Shown here: piece after piece, positions 56,301 to 64,000 of the stretch
Position numbering within the stretch: the first letter of the stretch is position 1
Layout of the letters: each line of letters starts with the position of its first letter
Source of the DNA: Psychromonas marina
Lineage (GTDB): Bacteria > Pseudomonadota > Gammaproteobacteria > Enterobacterales > Psychromonadaceae
Length of the DNA stretch: 64,000 nucleotides
Assembly: GCF_030161115.1 (NCBI RefSeq)
Contig: NZ_BSPQ01000002.1
Span: 1 to 64,000 of the forward strand
Reading direction: 5' to 3'
Notes under the pieces: model-generated
The model's input: only the letters and a program-made list of their open reading frames with translations
Told to the model about the DNA's origin: nothing
Databases searched by the model: none
Translations under genes and position numbers: made by a program

Positions 56301-57279
56301 TGTTATTGATGATAATAAAAAAGTGGTTGCTGTTGGTACGGATATTTTACAGTTACAACATGATCTCAAAGGGGCTGTGAAGCAAACACTTTCTAAAGTG
56401 TCTAAGCAGGGCATCGAAAAAACAGATTTGTTGGAATGGAATTTTGGTAAATTACCAGTTTCTTTCAAGAAAGATCACGGTGGATATGAAGTTAAAGCCT
56501 ACCCAGCATTGGTCGATAAAAATAAAAGTGTTGCCATTGAACTGTTTGATAGCGAAGCGAAAGCGCAACGAGCTAATCAAAATGGTTTACGTCGCTTAGT
56601 GCTGTTGAATGTGCCTTCGCCGATTAAGTACCTACAACAAAGTTTACCTAACAAAGCGAAATTAGGTCTCTATTTTAATCCTTTTGGACAGGTTAAAGAC
56701 CTAATTGATGATTGTATCGCTTGTGCGGTAGATTCGATTTTAGAGTCTGAAATTACGCCTCAGGACGCTAATGCTTTTGAAGTACAAAAAGAGAAAGTGC
56801 GCGCTGAGCTTGCTGATAGAACCTTGGTAATCACCCAGCTCGTGGAGCAGGTGTTAACCCTTGCACATGGCGTGAATAAAAAACTGAAAGGAAAAATAGA
56901 CTTAACCATGTTAGTTGCACAGGGCGATATCAAATCGCAACTTGAGCGTTTAATCTTCCCTGGTTTTGCTTGTCAGGTGGGTGAGAAAAAGCTGCCTGAT
57001 TTGAAACGTTATCTGCAAGCGCTACAAAAACGTTTAGAAAAATTACCAGTTAGCCCAAATCAAGACCGCTTAAATACGATTGAGTTGCATGAGTTAGAGC
57101 AACGCTATTTAGCGTTGTGTAAAACCATGCTCAGTAACGAGAACGAAAATGAGCAATTGGCAGAAGTGTATTGGATGATCGAGGAGTTACGCGTTTCATT
57201 GTTTGCGCAGCAACTTGGTACGGCTTATCCGATTTCAGCGAAACGCGTTAAACAAAAATTAACCGAGTTAAAGGGTTAA
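53392..57279 (+). CDS. hrpA: ATP-dependent RNA helicase HrpA
   Basis: A 1295-residue DEAH-box helicase, full length compared with E. coli HrpA. Walker A is GETGSGKT (95-102), the DEAH box is in IIIDEAHERSLN, then SAT (ITSATIDPE) and QASANQRMGRCGR as motif VI. The OB-fold/ratchet part and the long C-terminal DUF3418 region follow intact. The start is TTG at 53392, preceded by AGG and giving the conserved N-terminus (ISVNALKKHLPEV..RRLANN style). HrpA rescues stalled ribosomes. Its stop shares TTAA with the convergent gene. Confidence 0.95.
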   Translation: MTLSVNALKKHLPEVLIKDQFKFSRRLANNSKIKDAEKAELNLVKIACDIQASMDKRQWRFDNRPDIEYPDLPVSQKKDEIAKAILENQVIIIAGETGSGKTTQIPKICLELGRGVSGLIGHTQPRRIAASTVANRIAEELDSELGGVVGYRVRFTDKVSDNSYIKLMTDGILLAEIQNDRFLTKYDTIIIDEAHERSLNIDFLLGYLKRLLPRRPDLKVIITSATIDPERFATHFADRNGKNAPIIEVSGRTFPVETLYRPLEEYAGGDQIEGIFNAVEELQRLGRGDILIFMNGEREIRDTAEALTKRNLRDTEVLPLFARLSGAEQNRIFQSHRGQRIVLATNVAETSLTIPGIKYVIDTGTVRISRYSYRTKVQRLPIEPISQASANQRMGRCGRVSAGVCIRLYGEDDFISRPEFTDPEILRTNLSSVILQMLALGLGELNQFPFVQPPEDRNIKDGLSLLEELGAVNLQATDARNKLTPLGRQLAKLPVDPRLARMILAAQEHDCVHEVMVISAALSIQDPRERPMEKQQASDEKHRRFYDKDSDYMAFVNLWGYIKEQRNALSSNQFRKMCQKEFLAYMRVREWQDIYAQIKQVIDELDIKVNQKEPDFDSIHQALLAGLLSHIGFKDKEQHYLGARNSKFFMFPGSGLFKKQPKWGMFAELVETSKLFGRISARIKPEWVEQQAQHLIKRSYAEPHWQKKSGVVGAFENQTLYGLPIVTKRKVTYTNIDPILCRELFIRHALVEGEFNTRHQFFKDNQALLNDIEELEHKSRRRDILVDDETLFTFYDEQVPQNVCSAKQFDSWWNREKKKQPDLLNYQRDDVMAHDATHVTENAYPDYWQQGDFKLQLSYAFEPGTAQDGVTVNVPLALLNQIKPDGFEWQIPALREELLIALIKTLPKPIRRNFVPAPNYAQAAMANLEPLKVPLYEAFEKQLLRMTGVRIPDKSWDVSSLPTHLRIKFNVIDDNKKVVAVGTDILQLQHDLKGAVKQTLSKVSKQGIEKTDLLEWNFGKLPVSFKKDHGGYEVKAYPALVDKNKSVAIELFDSEAKAQRANQNGLRRLVLLNVPSPIKYLQQSLPNKAKLGLYFNPFGQVKDLIDDCIACAVDSILESEITPQDANAFEVQKEKVRAELADRTLVITQLVEQVLTLAHGVNKKLKGKIDLTMLVAQGDIKSQLERLIFPGFACQVGEKKLPDLKRYLQALQKRLEKLPVSPNQDRLNTIELHELEQRYLALCKTMLSNENENEQLAEVYWMIEELRVSLFAQQLGTAYPISAKRVKQKLTELKG

Positions 57280-58910
57280 CGCCCAGTAAACTCTGTAAAT
57301 TCTGCTTGTAACTCTTTATAGCGCTTAGCATGCTCAGGAGGTAACTGAGTATTGCTAAGTAGCTTAAAGCTACTTTGACAGTTGATGATATGCTGTTTAC
57401 GTTGATCGCGACTGTTTTGTTTGAGTATTAAAATATACACATGAATGCGGTTGAGCAGAGCACCTGAATTTAACGGCTCAAATTCGATCGCTCGGTTAAA
57501 GTGTTTTAATGCTGAATTATAATTTCTTGCTTCAAACTCTTGAATGCCAAGCTTATTATAGGCTTTGAAATTATCCATACGCTGTTCAAGTCGGTTACCT
57601 GTTTTTTGCCTAATCGCTAATTGCGTGCTTGGATCTATAATATCACGCTGCTCTAGCTCTGCTAAATAGGGCGCTGCATAATCAAACTCACCAATATCAA
57701 GCAGTGAAAATAGGCTTTCATAGAGTAATGTATTATCAAAATCTTCAATATTCCCTTGAATTTTTCCTAGTGTATTAAGAATTCTACGTTTGGCTTTCAG
57801 TAATTCACCCAATGAAAAAAACACATTGGCCTGGCAGATTTCATCAAAGCTATTGAAATCAAAATTCTTATTACGTCCCTCTTCAAAACGACTTTGATAT
57901 AAAGTCGAATTGACCTTCTTTAAGATGGTCTTTTTTTCAAACATCTCTTCCTGCGTATTCGCAAAATTAATAAGACTGCGAATATAGTTTGCGAGGTGGC
58001 AAGGATCCGGATAAAAAGAGTTTCGGCTGATCTGCAAAATTGACTGGTAACTGGTGATGATCACCTTATGCTCTTCCATTTCATGGGCAAGCAGTGCAAC
58101 TTGTTGATGCTTTTCGAGGCTATGATGAGTTAGATTTGCTGCATGGGTTAATATACTCAATGCTTTATTCAATTCTCCGTCCCCTTGATAGGCACGTGCT
58201 AACCATTGGTAGGCATGCATTTGTAACGGATTATTATGGAGAACTTCCTTTAAAACAGTGATTGCTTGATGGTATTTATGTTGTAAGCAATAAACTTTAC
58301 CTAGGGTGATGCAAGCGCGCACGAGAGGACGTTTTTCTATAATCATACTGAGTAGCCGCTCTGCTTCACTAAACGCTTTTGTGGTGATGTAAATGTCGGC
58401 TAGTAGGTTTTTACACAATCCGCTAAACTTGCTCTGCGTTTCTATTTTACTTTTACATAGCATGATTGCTTGATCATACTTTTCATCGTTGAGTGCATCG
58501 AAAATATTAGATAAGGCAGATTTTTTTTGATCGGCTTTACTAAGGCGGTTGAAGAGTTGCGTTTGTGAAAAGGGCTTCATCATATAGTCATCAGGTGCTT
58601 TCTCAATCGCACTCAATACCATCCCTTTATTATTATCTCCGGTGATAATAAAGCATAATGCACTCTTGGGTATTAGTTGATTATGACGCAAATAATCGAG
58701 CAGTTGAGCACCATTCTTGCCAGAGCCAAGATTGTAGTCGATCAGATAGATATCAAAAGTCTTACGTTGAGCAAGCCTGGCAGCACTTTCCGCACTATCT
58801 GCAAAAGTGATTCTTTTCGCACCTTGGTTGGTAAGCATTGTTTTGAGCATGACGTGGAAAGGTTTTTGGTCGTCTACTATCAAAAAACGTTTATTTTCGT
58901 AACTAAACAT
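57276..58910 (-). CDS. REC-TPR response regulator
   Basis: A 544-residue protein with an N-terminal receiver domain (about 5-122) and a long TPR region. Receiver residues are present: the acidic pair in LIVDDQKP, phospho-acceptor Asp in YLIDYNLGSG, Thr in IITGDNN and Lys in MMKPFSQ. TPR units span about 135-290 and 440-510; there is no DNA-binding or catalytic output domain, so the output is probably protein-protein interaction. The start at ATG 58910 has GAG upstream. It is monocistronic and convergent with hrpA, overlapping by 4 nt. Its partner kinase is unknown. Related REC-TPR proteins occur in Vibrio and Shewanella. Confidence 0.82.
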   Translation of the reverse strand: MFSYENKRFLIVDDQKPFHVMLKTMLTNQGAKRITFADSAESAARLAQRKTFDIYLIDYNLGSGKNGAQLLDYLRHNQLIPKSALCFIITGDNNKGMVLSAIEKAPDDYMMKPFSQTQLFNRLSKADQKKSALSNIFDALNDEKYDQAIMLCKSKIETQSKFSGLCKNLLADIYITTKAFSEAERLLSMIIEKRPLVRACITLGKVYCLQHKYHQAITVLKEVLHNNPLQMHAYQWLARAYQGDGELNKALSILTHAANLTHHSLEKHQQVALLAHEMEEHKVIITSYQSILQISRNSFYPDPCHLANYIRSLINFANTQEEMFEKKTILKKVNSTLYQSRFEEGRNKNFDFNSFDEICQANVFFSLGELLKAKRRILNTLGKIQGNIEDFDNTLLYESLFSLLDIGEFDYAAPYLAELEQRDIIDPSTQLAIRQKTGNRLEQRMDNFKAYNKLGIQEFEARNYNSALKHFNRAIEFEPLNSGALLNRIHVYILILKQNSRDQRKQHIINCQSSFKLLSNTQLPPEHAKRYKELQAEFTEFTGR

Positions 58911-59043
58911 TATCACTCTTTAAAGAAATATAATTTATAAAGTGTATATTAAACTGATAGTTATGGGAAAATTATTCTGTTGTAAATATGATGTTTAATT
59001 GAATATACTGATGTTACTAAGGGAAGATCATTCAGAAGAGAAA

Positions 59044-59127
<84 letters not shown>

Positions 59128-59142
59128 TTCATTTCGAGATGC

Positions 59143-59170
59143 ATAATATCAGATTAATTTTTATTGTGAA
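59143..59170 (-). promoter_or_regulatory. Promoter of tRNA-Tyr copy 1
   Basis: On the minus strand TTCACA (59165-59170), 16-nt spacer, TATTAT (59143-59148), then a GC-containing discriminator (GCATCTCG) before the tRNA. The same elements precede copy 2. Confidence 0.7.
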
Positions 59171-59213
59171 GAAGAAAATCCAAAAACAGTAAATTAAATC
59201 AGTTCTTTGCTGA

Positions 59214-59378
59214 TAATACCAATGGAATTTAATAGGTGATCAGAGTTTGCGTAGGAAAAATTATTACTAATAAGGCGTGAGTTGCAGGAGATAGTTGTTC
59301 TCACTTCAAAACTCACAACGCAGTTAGGGATAATTTTAACCAGCAAGGATGATCACTTTATTAATTCTTTTGGTATAA
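59214..59378. mobile_element. MITE-like palindromic repeat (165 bp)
   Basis: The ends are inverted copies of each other over 29 bp: TAATACCAATGGAATT... at the left, and on the opposite strand TTATACCAAAAGAATT... at the right, both running into GTGATCA. Interior halves are also complementary (GCGTGAGTT near 59275 with AACTCACAACGC near 59310), so the whole element folds into one long imperfect hairpin. There is no ORF. Similar ATACCAAT...GTGATCA elements are known to me from several marine gammaproteobacteria, which suggests a non-autonomous transposable repeat; family name not known to me. Confidence 0.75.
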
Positions 59379-59605
59379 ATTACACATTTCTTTAAACGTT
59401 AAAGAGATAATTGTATTTGAGCACGCAGAATAAAAATTAGTGCACTCATAGCAATGCTATTAATTTATACAATGAAGAATACACAGGGAAATAGTTGTGA
59501 ATAAAATGAGCTTACTATTAAATGATAATAGTTATTGAGAATAAAAATGTATTTGAATGTGGTTTTCAATAAGTATTGAAATGATAAGACTATCCGGGAG
59601 ATGAA

Positions 59606-59690
<85 letters not shown>

Positions 59691-59704
59691 TCATTTCGAG
59701 ATGC

Positions 59705-59732
59705 ATAATATCAGAATAATTTTTATTGTGAA
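59705..59732 (-). promoter_or_regulatory. Promoter of tRNA-Tyr copy 2
   Basis: TTCACA (59727-59732), 16-nt spacer, TATTAT (59705-59710) on the minus strand; the same as for copy 1. Confidence 0.7.
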
Positions 59733-59813
59733 GAGAAAAAAACAAAAAAACAGTAAATAAAATCAGCTTGTTGCCGATAACTTAAGTTGTCGGAAATAAT
59801 TAAAGAATATCGC

Positions 59814-60350
59814 ATGAATAGTAAGCAGATTGAAGCTGGGTTATTGGTCAATGAGTGGCAGTTAGGCACGCAACTAAATGTTGCTGTGGCTAATGGCACC
59901 CGTGATAAATTTAATCTGTTATTGAGCTTACTTTCTGATGATGCGCGTGACTTCTCTCAATTTGATACACCCAAGGCCACACAAGCTTCGCTTAATGAAG
60001 TTGAGTTACGAGAATCTTTGGCCTTAGGTGAAGCACAACCTTTAGTGAATGAAGGCCTTTCATTACCACAAGCAAAACAGATTAACTCAGCGGTCCAGCA
60101 AGGGCATCTTTGTGATGCTCGTTTACACAGTTTGTTAAATAATGAAGCACTTTTATCACGTACTCATAAAGCCAATTTCGATACAGATGTCGTTGATAAT
60201 TTATCTTTTCTTGCGCAAACACGTCTTAAGCAAACAGAAATAGAGGCAGAAAATGCAGGAGCTAGCTTAAATGGGATTGATCATACTTTGATGGAAAAAT
60301 ATCAAGCGATGAACTTAGAGAGCAAACCTTTACAAGTGAGTTATAACTAG
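59814..60350 (+). CDS. VC2046/SO_2500-like conserved protein
   Basis: A 178-residue soluble protein. The stretch LLVNEWQLGTQLNVAVANGTRDKFNLLLSLLSDDARDFSQFD fits my recollection of the VC2046/SO_2500 family of Vibrio/Shewanella, function unknown. The rest is mainly helical and polar, ending QAMNLESKPLQVSYN. The start could be TTG 59787 or ATG 59814; neither has a strong ribosome-binding site, and ATG is chosen because family members begin close to this point. It stands alone after the tRNA genes. Confidence 0.7.
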   Translation: MNSKQIEAGLLVNEWQLGTQLNVAVANGTRDKFNLLLSLLSDDARDFSQFDTPKATQASLNEVELRESLALGEAQPLVNEGLSLPQAKQINSAVQQGHLCDARLHSLLNNEALLSRTHKANFDTDVVDNLSFLAQTRLKQTEIEAENAGASLNGIDHTLMEKYQAMNLESKPLQVSYN

Positions 60351-60403
60351 AGTGTTTGATAGGAAAGTGAGTTGTTATTCGTATCTATGGATGAAATAGA
60401 ATG

Positions 60404-60432
60404 AGAGCTGACTGTCAATAATTGTCAGCTCT
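60404..60432. terminator. Bidirectional terminator between convergent genes
   Basis: A 9-bp stem (AGAGCTGAC / GTCAGCTCT) with an 11-nt loop in the 94-nt convergent gap; CTATTT follows on the plus strand. Confidence 0.75.
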
Positions 60433-60444
60433 ATTTAACGTTAG

Positions 60445-60996
60445 TTATTTTGCAAAATTAATGATTGGGAAACATCTTAGGAAGCCATTTTCAGCACAGT
60501 TTAGAATGCCGATTTGTACACCTTTAATCTCTTTCGTCACATTAACAAAACCTAATTGGACCGTTGATGAGTTAGAAACACTGACAGCCGCCCAATCAAA
60601 AAGCGTATCGCCCTCTGAATAGTTTACGAAACCAAGATTTGCACCTTTAACATCGCCAGTAACATTTACTGCACCCATGTTTAAGCCTTTAGTTTGACCA
60701 GGGATCCAGTTGAAAAGTCCTAATGAAGCACCAGTCATACTCTGATTTACTTTTGCTGCGCCCCAGATACCTAAATTAACACCTTTAGTTGTATTAGTCT
60801 CAGACATGCCAACAACAGCCAAATCAAGTCCTGTCATGCTATCAATTTTACCGTGTAATACAGAGAGGCGAATACCTTTAACCGATTGTGCATTGGGAGC
60901 ATTAAAATCTAATGCAGAAAACATAGCGGGGGCTTCTTCAGAAAATACACTTGTTGATGAGGCCAACAGGGCAGAAGCGATTAATAATTTTTTCAT
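60445..60996 (-). CDS. Exported repeat protein, VC2662-like
   Basis: A 183-residue secreted protein with a signal peptide (1-19). The mature part consists of repeated short beta units with a G-x-x-x-G-x-x-N rhythm: KGVNLGIWG, TGASLGLFN, KGLNMGAVN, KGANLGFVN, VQLGFVN, KGVQIGILN, suggesting a small beta-solenoid. It ends with two Cys (ILNCAENGFLRCFP) that could form a disulfide. The overall pattern resembles a VC2662-type family of unknown function known to me from vibrios. The gene is monocistronic. Confidence 0.65.
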   Translation of the reverse strand: MKKLLIASALLASSTSVFSEEAPAMFSALDFNAPNAQSVKGIRLSVLHGKIDSMTGLDLAVVGMSETNTTKGVNLGIWGAAKVNQSMTGASLGLFNWIPGQTKGLNMGAVNVTGDVKGANLGFVNYSEGDTLFDWAAVSVSNSSTVQLGFVNVTKEIKGVQIGILNCAENGFLRCFPIINFAK

Positions 60997-61050
60997 TATA
61001 GATTTCCTTTTAATAATGACCTAAGAATCTCTATTTTATGCTTTAAACGA

Positions 61051-61090
61051 AAAGAGTGTAAAGAAAACCATTGTTTTATTTACACTCTTT
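61051..61090 (-). terminator. purU terminator
   Basis: A perfect 12-bp outer stem (AAAGAGTGTAAA / TTTACACTCTTT) extended by an inner AAAAC/GTTTT stem, just beyond the purU stop. Confidence 0.85.
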
Positions 61091-61119
61091 ATCATTTTAT
61101 GTGGGATACGACCGAGTTA

Positions 61120-61956
61120 TTATTTAAAAACAACCGTGCGATTTCCGTAAACAAATACTTTATCGTCAAGCACCTGCTGTAATGCGCGACTTAATACTGA
61201 GCGCTCTACATCGCGTCCTGCTTTTGCTAAATCAGCTGCGCTATAAGCGTGGTCAATATGGGCAACATCTTGGGTAATGATTGGACCTTCATCCAGCTCA
61301 TTGTTTACAAAGTGAGCTGTTGCACCAATTATTTTTACACCGCGATCGAAGGCTTGTTGATATGGCTTCGCACCAATAAATGCAGGTAAAAATGAATGGT
61401 GAATATTGATCAATTTATTCGCATATTGCTCAACAAATTTTGGCGTTAAAATGCGTATATATTTTGCTAAAATAACGTAATCAGGTGTGTAAGGAGCAAT
61501 TGCAGCCAACATTTTTTCTTCATGCTCTTCACGCGATAAACCTTCATGACTTATTGTATGGTAAGGAATATTAAATTTGCTTACCAAATCTTCAAGCACA
61601 TCATGATTACCGATAACAGCTGCAATTTCAACATCAATGCCACCATAGGTACTTTTCATTAAAATATCACCTAAGCAGTGTGCTTCTTTGGTGACTAAGA
61701 TAACAATACGTTTTTTCTGTGCCGAGATTAAAGAACGTTGTGATCCTTTAGGCAGGCTGTAATCAAGATCGGCTAATAACGTTTGATCGTTAAAGTAGCC
61801 TTCGATCTCTGTGCGCATGAAAAAACGACCGTGTTGATGATCTACAAATTCATTGTTTTTAACGATGTTCAATTGGTGCTTTTGACAGATATTTGTAATT
61901 TGTGCGATTAGGCCTTTGCTATCTGGACAATCAGTTAATAGTGTTTTCTTTTCCAT
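61120..61956 (-). CDS. purU: Formyltetrahydrofolate deformylase
   Basis: A 278-residue PurU that hydrolyses 10-formyl-THF to THF and formate, feeding PurT and balancing one-carbon pools. An ACT domain (about 5-80, LLTDCPDSKGLIAQITNICQKH) precedes the formyltransferase-like domain (about 85-278) with INIHHSFLPAFIGAKPY, ATAHFV and DEGPI catalytic residues. The frame opens upstream within ychJ, but ATG 61956 has GAG 6 nt before it and gives the E. coli length. It is 16 nt downstream of ychJ on the same strand. Confidence 0.94.
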   Translation of the reverse strand: MEKKTLLTDCPDSKGLIAQITNICQKHQLNIVKNNEFVDHQHGRFFMRTEIEGYFNDQTLLADLDYSLPKGSQRSLISAQKKRIVILVTKEAHCLGDILMKSTYGGIDVEIAAVIGNHDVLEDLVSKFNIPYHTISHEGLSREEHEEKMLAAIAPYTPDYVILAKYIRILTPKFVEQYANKLINIHHSFLPAFIGAKPYQQAFDRGVKIIGATAHFVNNELDEGPIITQDVAHIDHAYSAADLAKAGRDVERSVLSRALQQVLDDKVFVYGNRTVVFK

Positions 61957-61972
61957 TTTCATCTCAATTCTT

Positions 61973-62452
61973 TTAATTTTTAGCGCAACATTTTTTAAAT
62001 TTTTTACCGCTGCCGCAAGGACAGGGGTCATTGCGCTGTATCTTACCTGATTTTTGCTCTGGATAAAAAGTCCCATCGCAATAAAGCCATTGATCCTTAT
62101 CTTTCACAAAGTTTGAACGTTCATGGTGGTAGTTAAGTTGACCTTCAAGCATATACCAAGCTTTAAACTCTACAAAGCCGGTTTTATCTAAACTTTCACT
62201 TCCGATTATGTCTAAGTTGCGCCAATCTAGACTTTTTTCAGAAAGTTGCTCAATGGTTACATCACCACGAAAATCAGGGTGATAACTATTAAATAGATAT
62301 TCACCCAGTTGTAAAATAAAAGCACTGTAACGTGATCGCATTAGTTGCTCACAGCGCGCTGGTTTTTGCTCCAGAGTATGAAAAATAGCACAACATTTTT
62401 CATAGGTATGACCACTTTTACAAGGGCAGGGTAAAGTGGTTGGATTAGTCAT
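61973..62452 (-). CDS. ychJ: YchJ-family SEC-C protein
   Basis: A 159-residue YchJ (UPF0225). It has SEC-C zinc motifs at both ends: [13 protein letters not shown] near the N-terminus and [13 protein letters not shown] at the C-terminus, with the YchJ core [23 protein letters not shown] between. An upstream ATG (62464) is possible; 62452 has GGA at better spacing. It lies in an operon with purU; in enterobacteria ychJ and purU are likewise neighbours. Function unknown. Confidence 0.9.
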   Translation of the reverse strand: MTNPTTLPCPCKSGHTYEKCCAIFHTLEQKPARCEQLMRSRYSAFILQLGEYLFNSYHPDFRGDVTIEQLSEKSLDWRNLDIIGSESLDKTGFVEFKAWYMLEGQLNYHHERSNFVKDKDQWLYCDGTFYPEQKSGKIQRNDPCPCGSGKKFKKCCAKN

Positions 62453-62504
62453 GTTATTTTCCATCAAATGTTAACTCAAATAATTACGGTATTTTATATC
62501 ATAG

Positions 62505-62533
62505 GCATAAAAAAAGCGCTCATTGAGCGCTTT
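62505..62533 (-). terminator. asnB terminator
   Basis: A 9-bp stem (AAAGCGCTC / GAGCGCTTT, loop ATT) followed on the minus strand by an uninterrupted T-run. Confidence 0.88.
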
Positions 62534-62563
62534 AGGGATTCTAGCATAAATCTAAATTAGCAT

Positions 62564-64000
62564 TTATTTTTGATCGTATGCATCATTGTGGATACCTGCC
62601 GCACGACCCGATGGATCTGCATTATTTTGGAAACTTTCGTCCCATGCTAATGCTTCAACCGTTGAACATGCAACTGATTTACCATGTGGAACACACTCTG
62701 CTGCACTGTCTAATGGGAAGTGCTCTGCAAAAATACTACGGTAGAAGTAAGCTTCTTTAGTATCTGGTGTATTGATCGGGTATTTAAACTCAGCACTTGC
62801 TAACTGTTGGTCAGTAACTTGTGTTTCGATATGCTCTTTTAGCGTATCGATCCAGTTGTAACCTACACCGTCAGAGAATTGTTCTTTTTGACGCCACAAC
62901 ACTTCAGGTAATAGTTTGCCGTCAAATGCTTCACGTAAAATGTTCTTCTCGATACGACCATCTTTGATCATTTTAAGTTCAGGGTTGGTACGCATTGCAA
63001 CATCTAAGAACTCTTTGTCTAAGAAAGGTACACGTGCTTCAACGCCCCAAGCAGACATCGATTTATTTGCGCGTAAACAATCAAACATATGTAGTTTATT
63101 TAGTTTACGGTTAAGCTCTTCGTGAAGCTCTTGTGCATTTGGTGCTTTATGGAAATATAAGTAACCCGCAAAGATCTCATCAGCCCCTTCACCAGAAAGT
63201 ACCATTTTAATACCCATCGCTTTTATTTTACGCGCCATTAGGTACATTGGGGTTGATGCACGAATAGTCGTCACATCATAAGTTTCTAGATGGTAGATAA
63301 CTTCTTTAAGTGCATCGATACCATTTTGTTCAGTAAAGATGATTGGGTGATGTACTGTACCTAGCTCTTCAGCAACTTTTTGTGCTGCGGCTAAATCAGG
63401 TGACCCTTCAAGGCCTACTGAGAAAGAGTGCAGTTGTGGCCACCAAGCGCCAGATTGGTCATTATCTTCAACACGCTGTTTAGCAAATTTTTGTGTAATT
63501 GCAGAAATAACTGAAGAATCAAGACCACCAGAAAGTAATACGCCGTAAGGAACATCACACATCAATTGACGTTTAACAGACTCTTCTAATGCTTGACCGA
63601 TCTCAGCAGCACTGCCGCCGTTATCTTTAACAGCATCAAATTCCATCCAATCGCGAATGTAATATTTAGTTAACTCACCAATTTCACTGTCCAGGTAATG
63701 ACCCGGTGGAAATTCTTCTACTTTTACACAGATAGGTGTTAATGCTTTCATTTCTGATGCTACGTAGAAGTTACCGTGCTCATCCCAGCCCATGTATAAT
63801 GGAACAATACCCATATGGTCTCGGCCAATAAGGTATTTATCTTTATTTTCATCGTATAAACAAAATGCAAAGATACCGTTTAAGTCATCTAGAAATTGGT
63901 TTCCTTTCTCTTCATATAGACCCAGGATAATTTCACAATCTGATTTAGTTTTGAACTGATAACCACAGGTTAGTGTCGCTTCTAAATCTTTATGATTGTA
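62564..64000 (-). CDS. asnB: Asparagine synthase B (5' end outside the window)
   Basis: The C-terminal about 478 residues of glutamine-dependent asparagine synthetase B; reading continues in frame through the right edge, so about 75-95 N-terminal residues, including the catalytic Cys2 of the glutaminase domain, lie outside. Visible are the end of the glutaminase domain (NGIFAFCLYDENKDKYLIGRDHMGI), the ATP pyrophosphatase loop SGGLDSS and SGEGADEIFAGYLYFHKAP, and VEARVPFLDKEFLDVAM. The window start of the frame at Met 63814 is internal (GRDHM), not a gene start. Confidence 0.96.
   Translation of the reverse strand, partial: YNHKDLEATLTCGYQFKTKSDCEIILGLYEEKGNQFLDDLNGIFAFCLYDENKDKYLIGRDHMGIVPLYMGWDEHGNFYVASEMKALTPICVKVEEFPPGHYLDSEIGELTKYYIRDWMEFDAVKDNGGSAAEIGQALEESVKRQLMCDVPYGVLLSGGLDSSVISAITQKFAKQRVEDNDQSGAWWPQLHSFSVGLEGSPDLAAAQKVAEELGTVHHPIIFTEQNGIDALKEVIYHLETYDVTTIRASTPMYLMARKIKAMGIKMVLSGEGADEIFAGYLYFHKAPNAQELHEELNRKLNKLHMFDCLRANKSMSAWGVEARVPFLDKEFLDVAMRTNPELKMIKDGRIEKNILREAFDGKLLPEVLWRQKEQFSDGVGYNWIDTLKEHIETQVTDQQLASAEFKYPINTPDTKEAYFYRSIFAEHFPLDSAAECVPHGKSVACSTVEALAWDESFQNNADPSGRAAGIHNDAYDQK

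Larger units (their letters stand above)
59128..59605. other. 478-nt spacer between the two tRNA-Tyr genes
   Basis: Contains the promoter of tRNA copy 1, a palindromic MITE-like element (59214-59378) and about 225 nt of AT-rich sequence without ORF. Confidence 0.8.

Noticed and set aside
61957-62076. N-terminal extension of purU by 40 codons
   Set aside because: It is out-of-frame ychJ sequence; PurU of normal length starts at 61956 with a suitable ribosome-binding site.
62564-63814. asnB starting at Met 63814
   Set aside because: The same frame continues without a stop to the window edge and encodes the conserved glutaminase-domain end, so this Met is internal.

Overview
The window is about 64 kb of an AT-rich (roughly 40% GC by eye) gammaproteobacterial chromosome. 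The order rlmN-pilW-rodZ-ispG-hisS-yfgM-bamB-der-yfgJ, together with several small families that I know mainly from Vibrio, Shewanella and Psychromonas (a TIGR02808 mini-protein, DUF3389, VC2046/SO_2500-like and VC2662-like proteins), points to a marine, facultatively anaerobic relative of Psychromonas. This placement rests on gene content only. Apart from the broken gene at the left edge, nearly all genes look intact. There is no prophage, CRISPR array, rRNA operon or complete insertion sequence.

Layout. 0-1.4 kb: an amino-acid ABC binding protein (aapJ) followed by an aapQ permease gene that stops after 81 codons. 1.7-8.6 kb: a tightly overlapping minus-strand operon, moxR - DUF58 - DUF4381 - batA - batB/C - batD (a MoxR/VWA 'Bat' stress or envelope module). 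8.8-15.6 kb: mixed single genes (a 46-residue membrane peptide, sixA, a GNAT enzyme, a PnuC-like membrane protein, an MmcQ/YjbR protein, an M14 carboxypeptidase, ribA and a beta-CASP metallo-hydrolase). 15.7-17.2 kb: a SatD-DUF3307 pair preceded by three palindromic repeats with an exact 28-bp period. 17.2-19.9 kb: DUF3389, pepT and an aldo-keto reductase. 20-26.4 kb: a Fur-box-controlled divergent locus, with a multicopper oxidase on one side and imelysin - di-haem oxidoreductase - second imelysin - DUF1513 on the other.

26.5-38.3 kb: an FMN reductase/LysR pair, smrB, prmB, aroC, a DUF3299 protein, an amidohydrolase - AraC regulator - porin module, and a LysR/TDT-exporter pair with a clear operator-like palindrome. 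38.3-43.8 kb: asmA-like, yciH and feoABC. 43.9-57.3 kb: the conserved housekeeping run rlmN to der, then yfgJ and hrpA. 57.3-64 kb: a REC-TPR response regulator, two nearly identical tRNA-Tyr genes with a 165-bp palindromic MITE-like repeat between them, two conserved small proteins of unknown role, ychJ-purU, and asnB running off the right edge.

The parts most worth following are: (1) the SatD protein, whose N-terminal half reads like a class III nucleotide-cyclase fold and whose C-terminus looks like a helix-turn-helix, next to its own tandem operator-like array; (2) the Fur-regulated periplasmic iron/copper redox locus without an obvious permease; (3) the MITE-like element between the duplicated tRNA-Tyr genes; and (4) the interrupted aapQ at the left edge.
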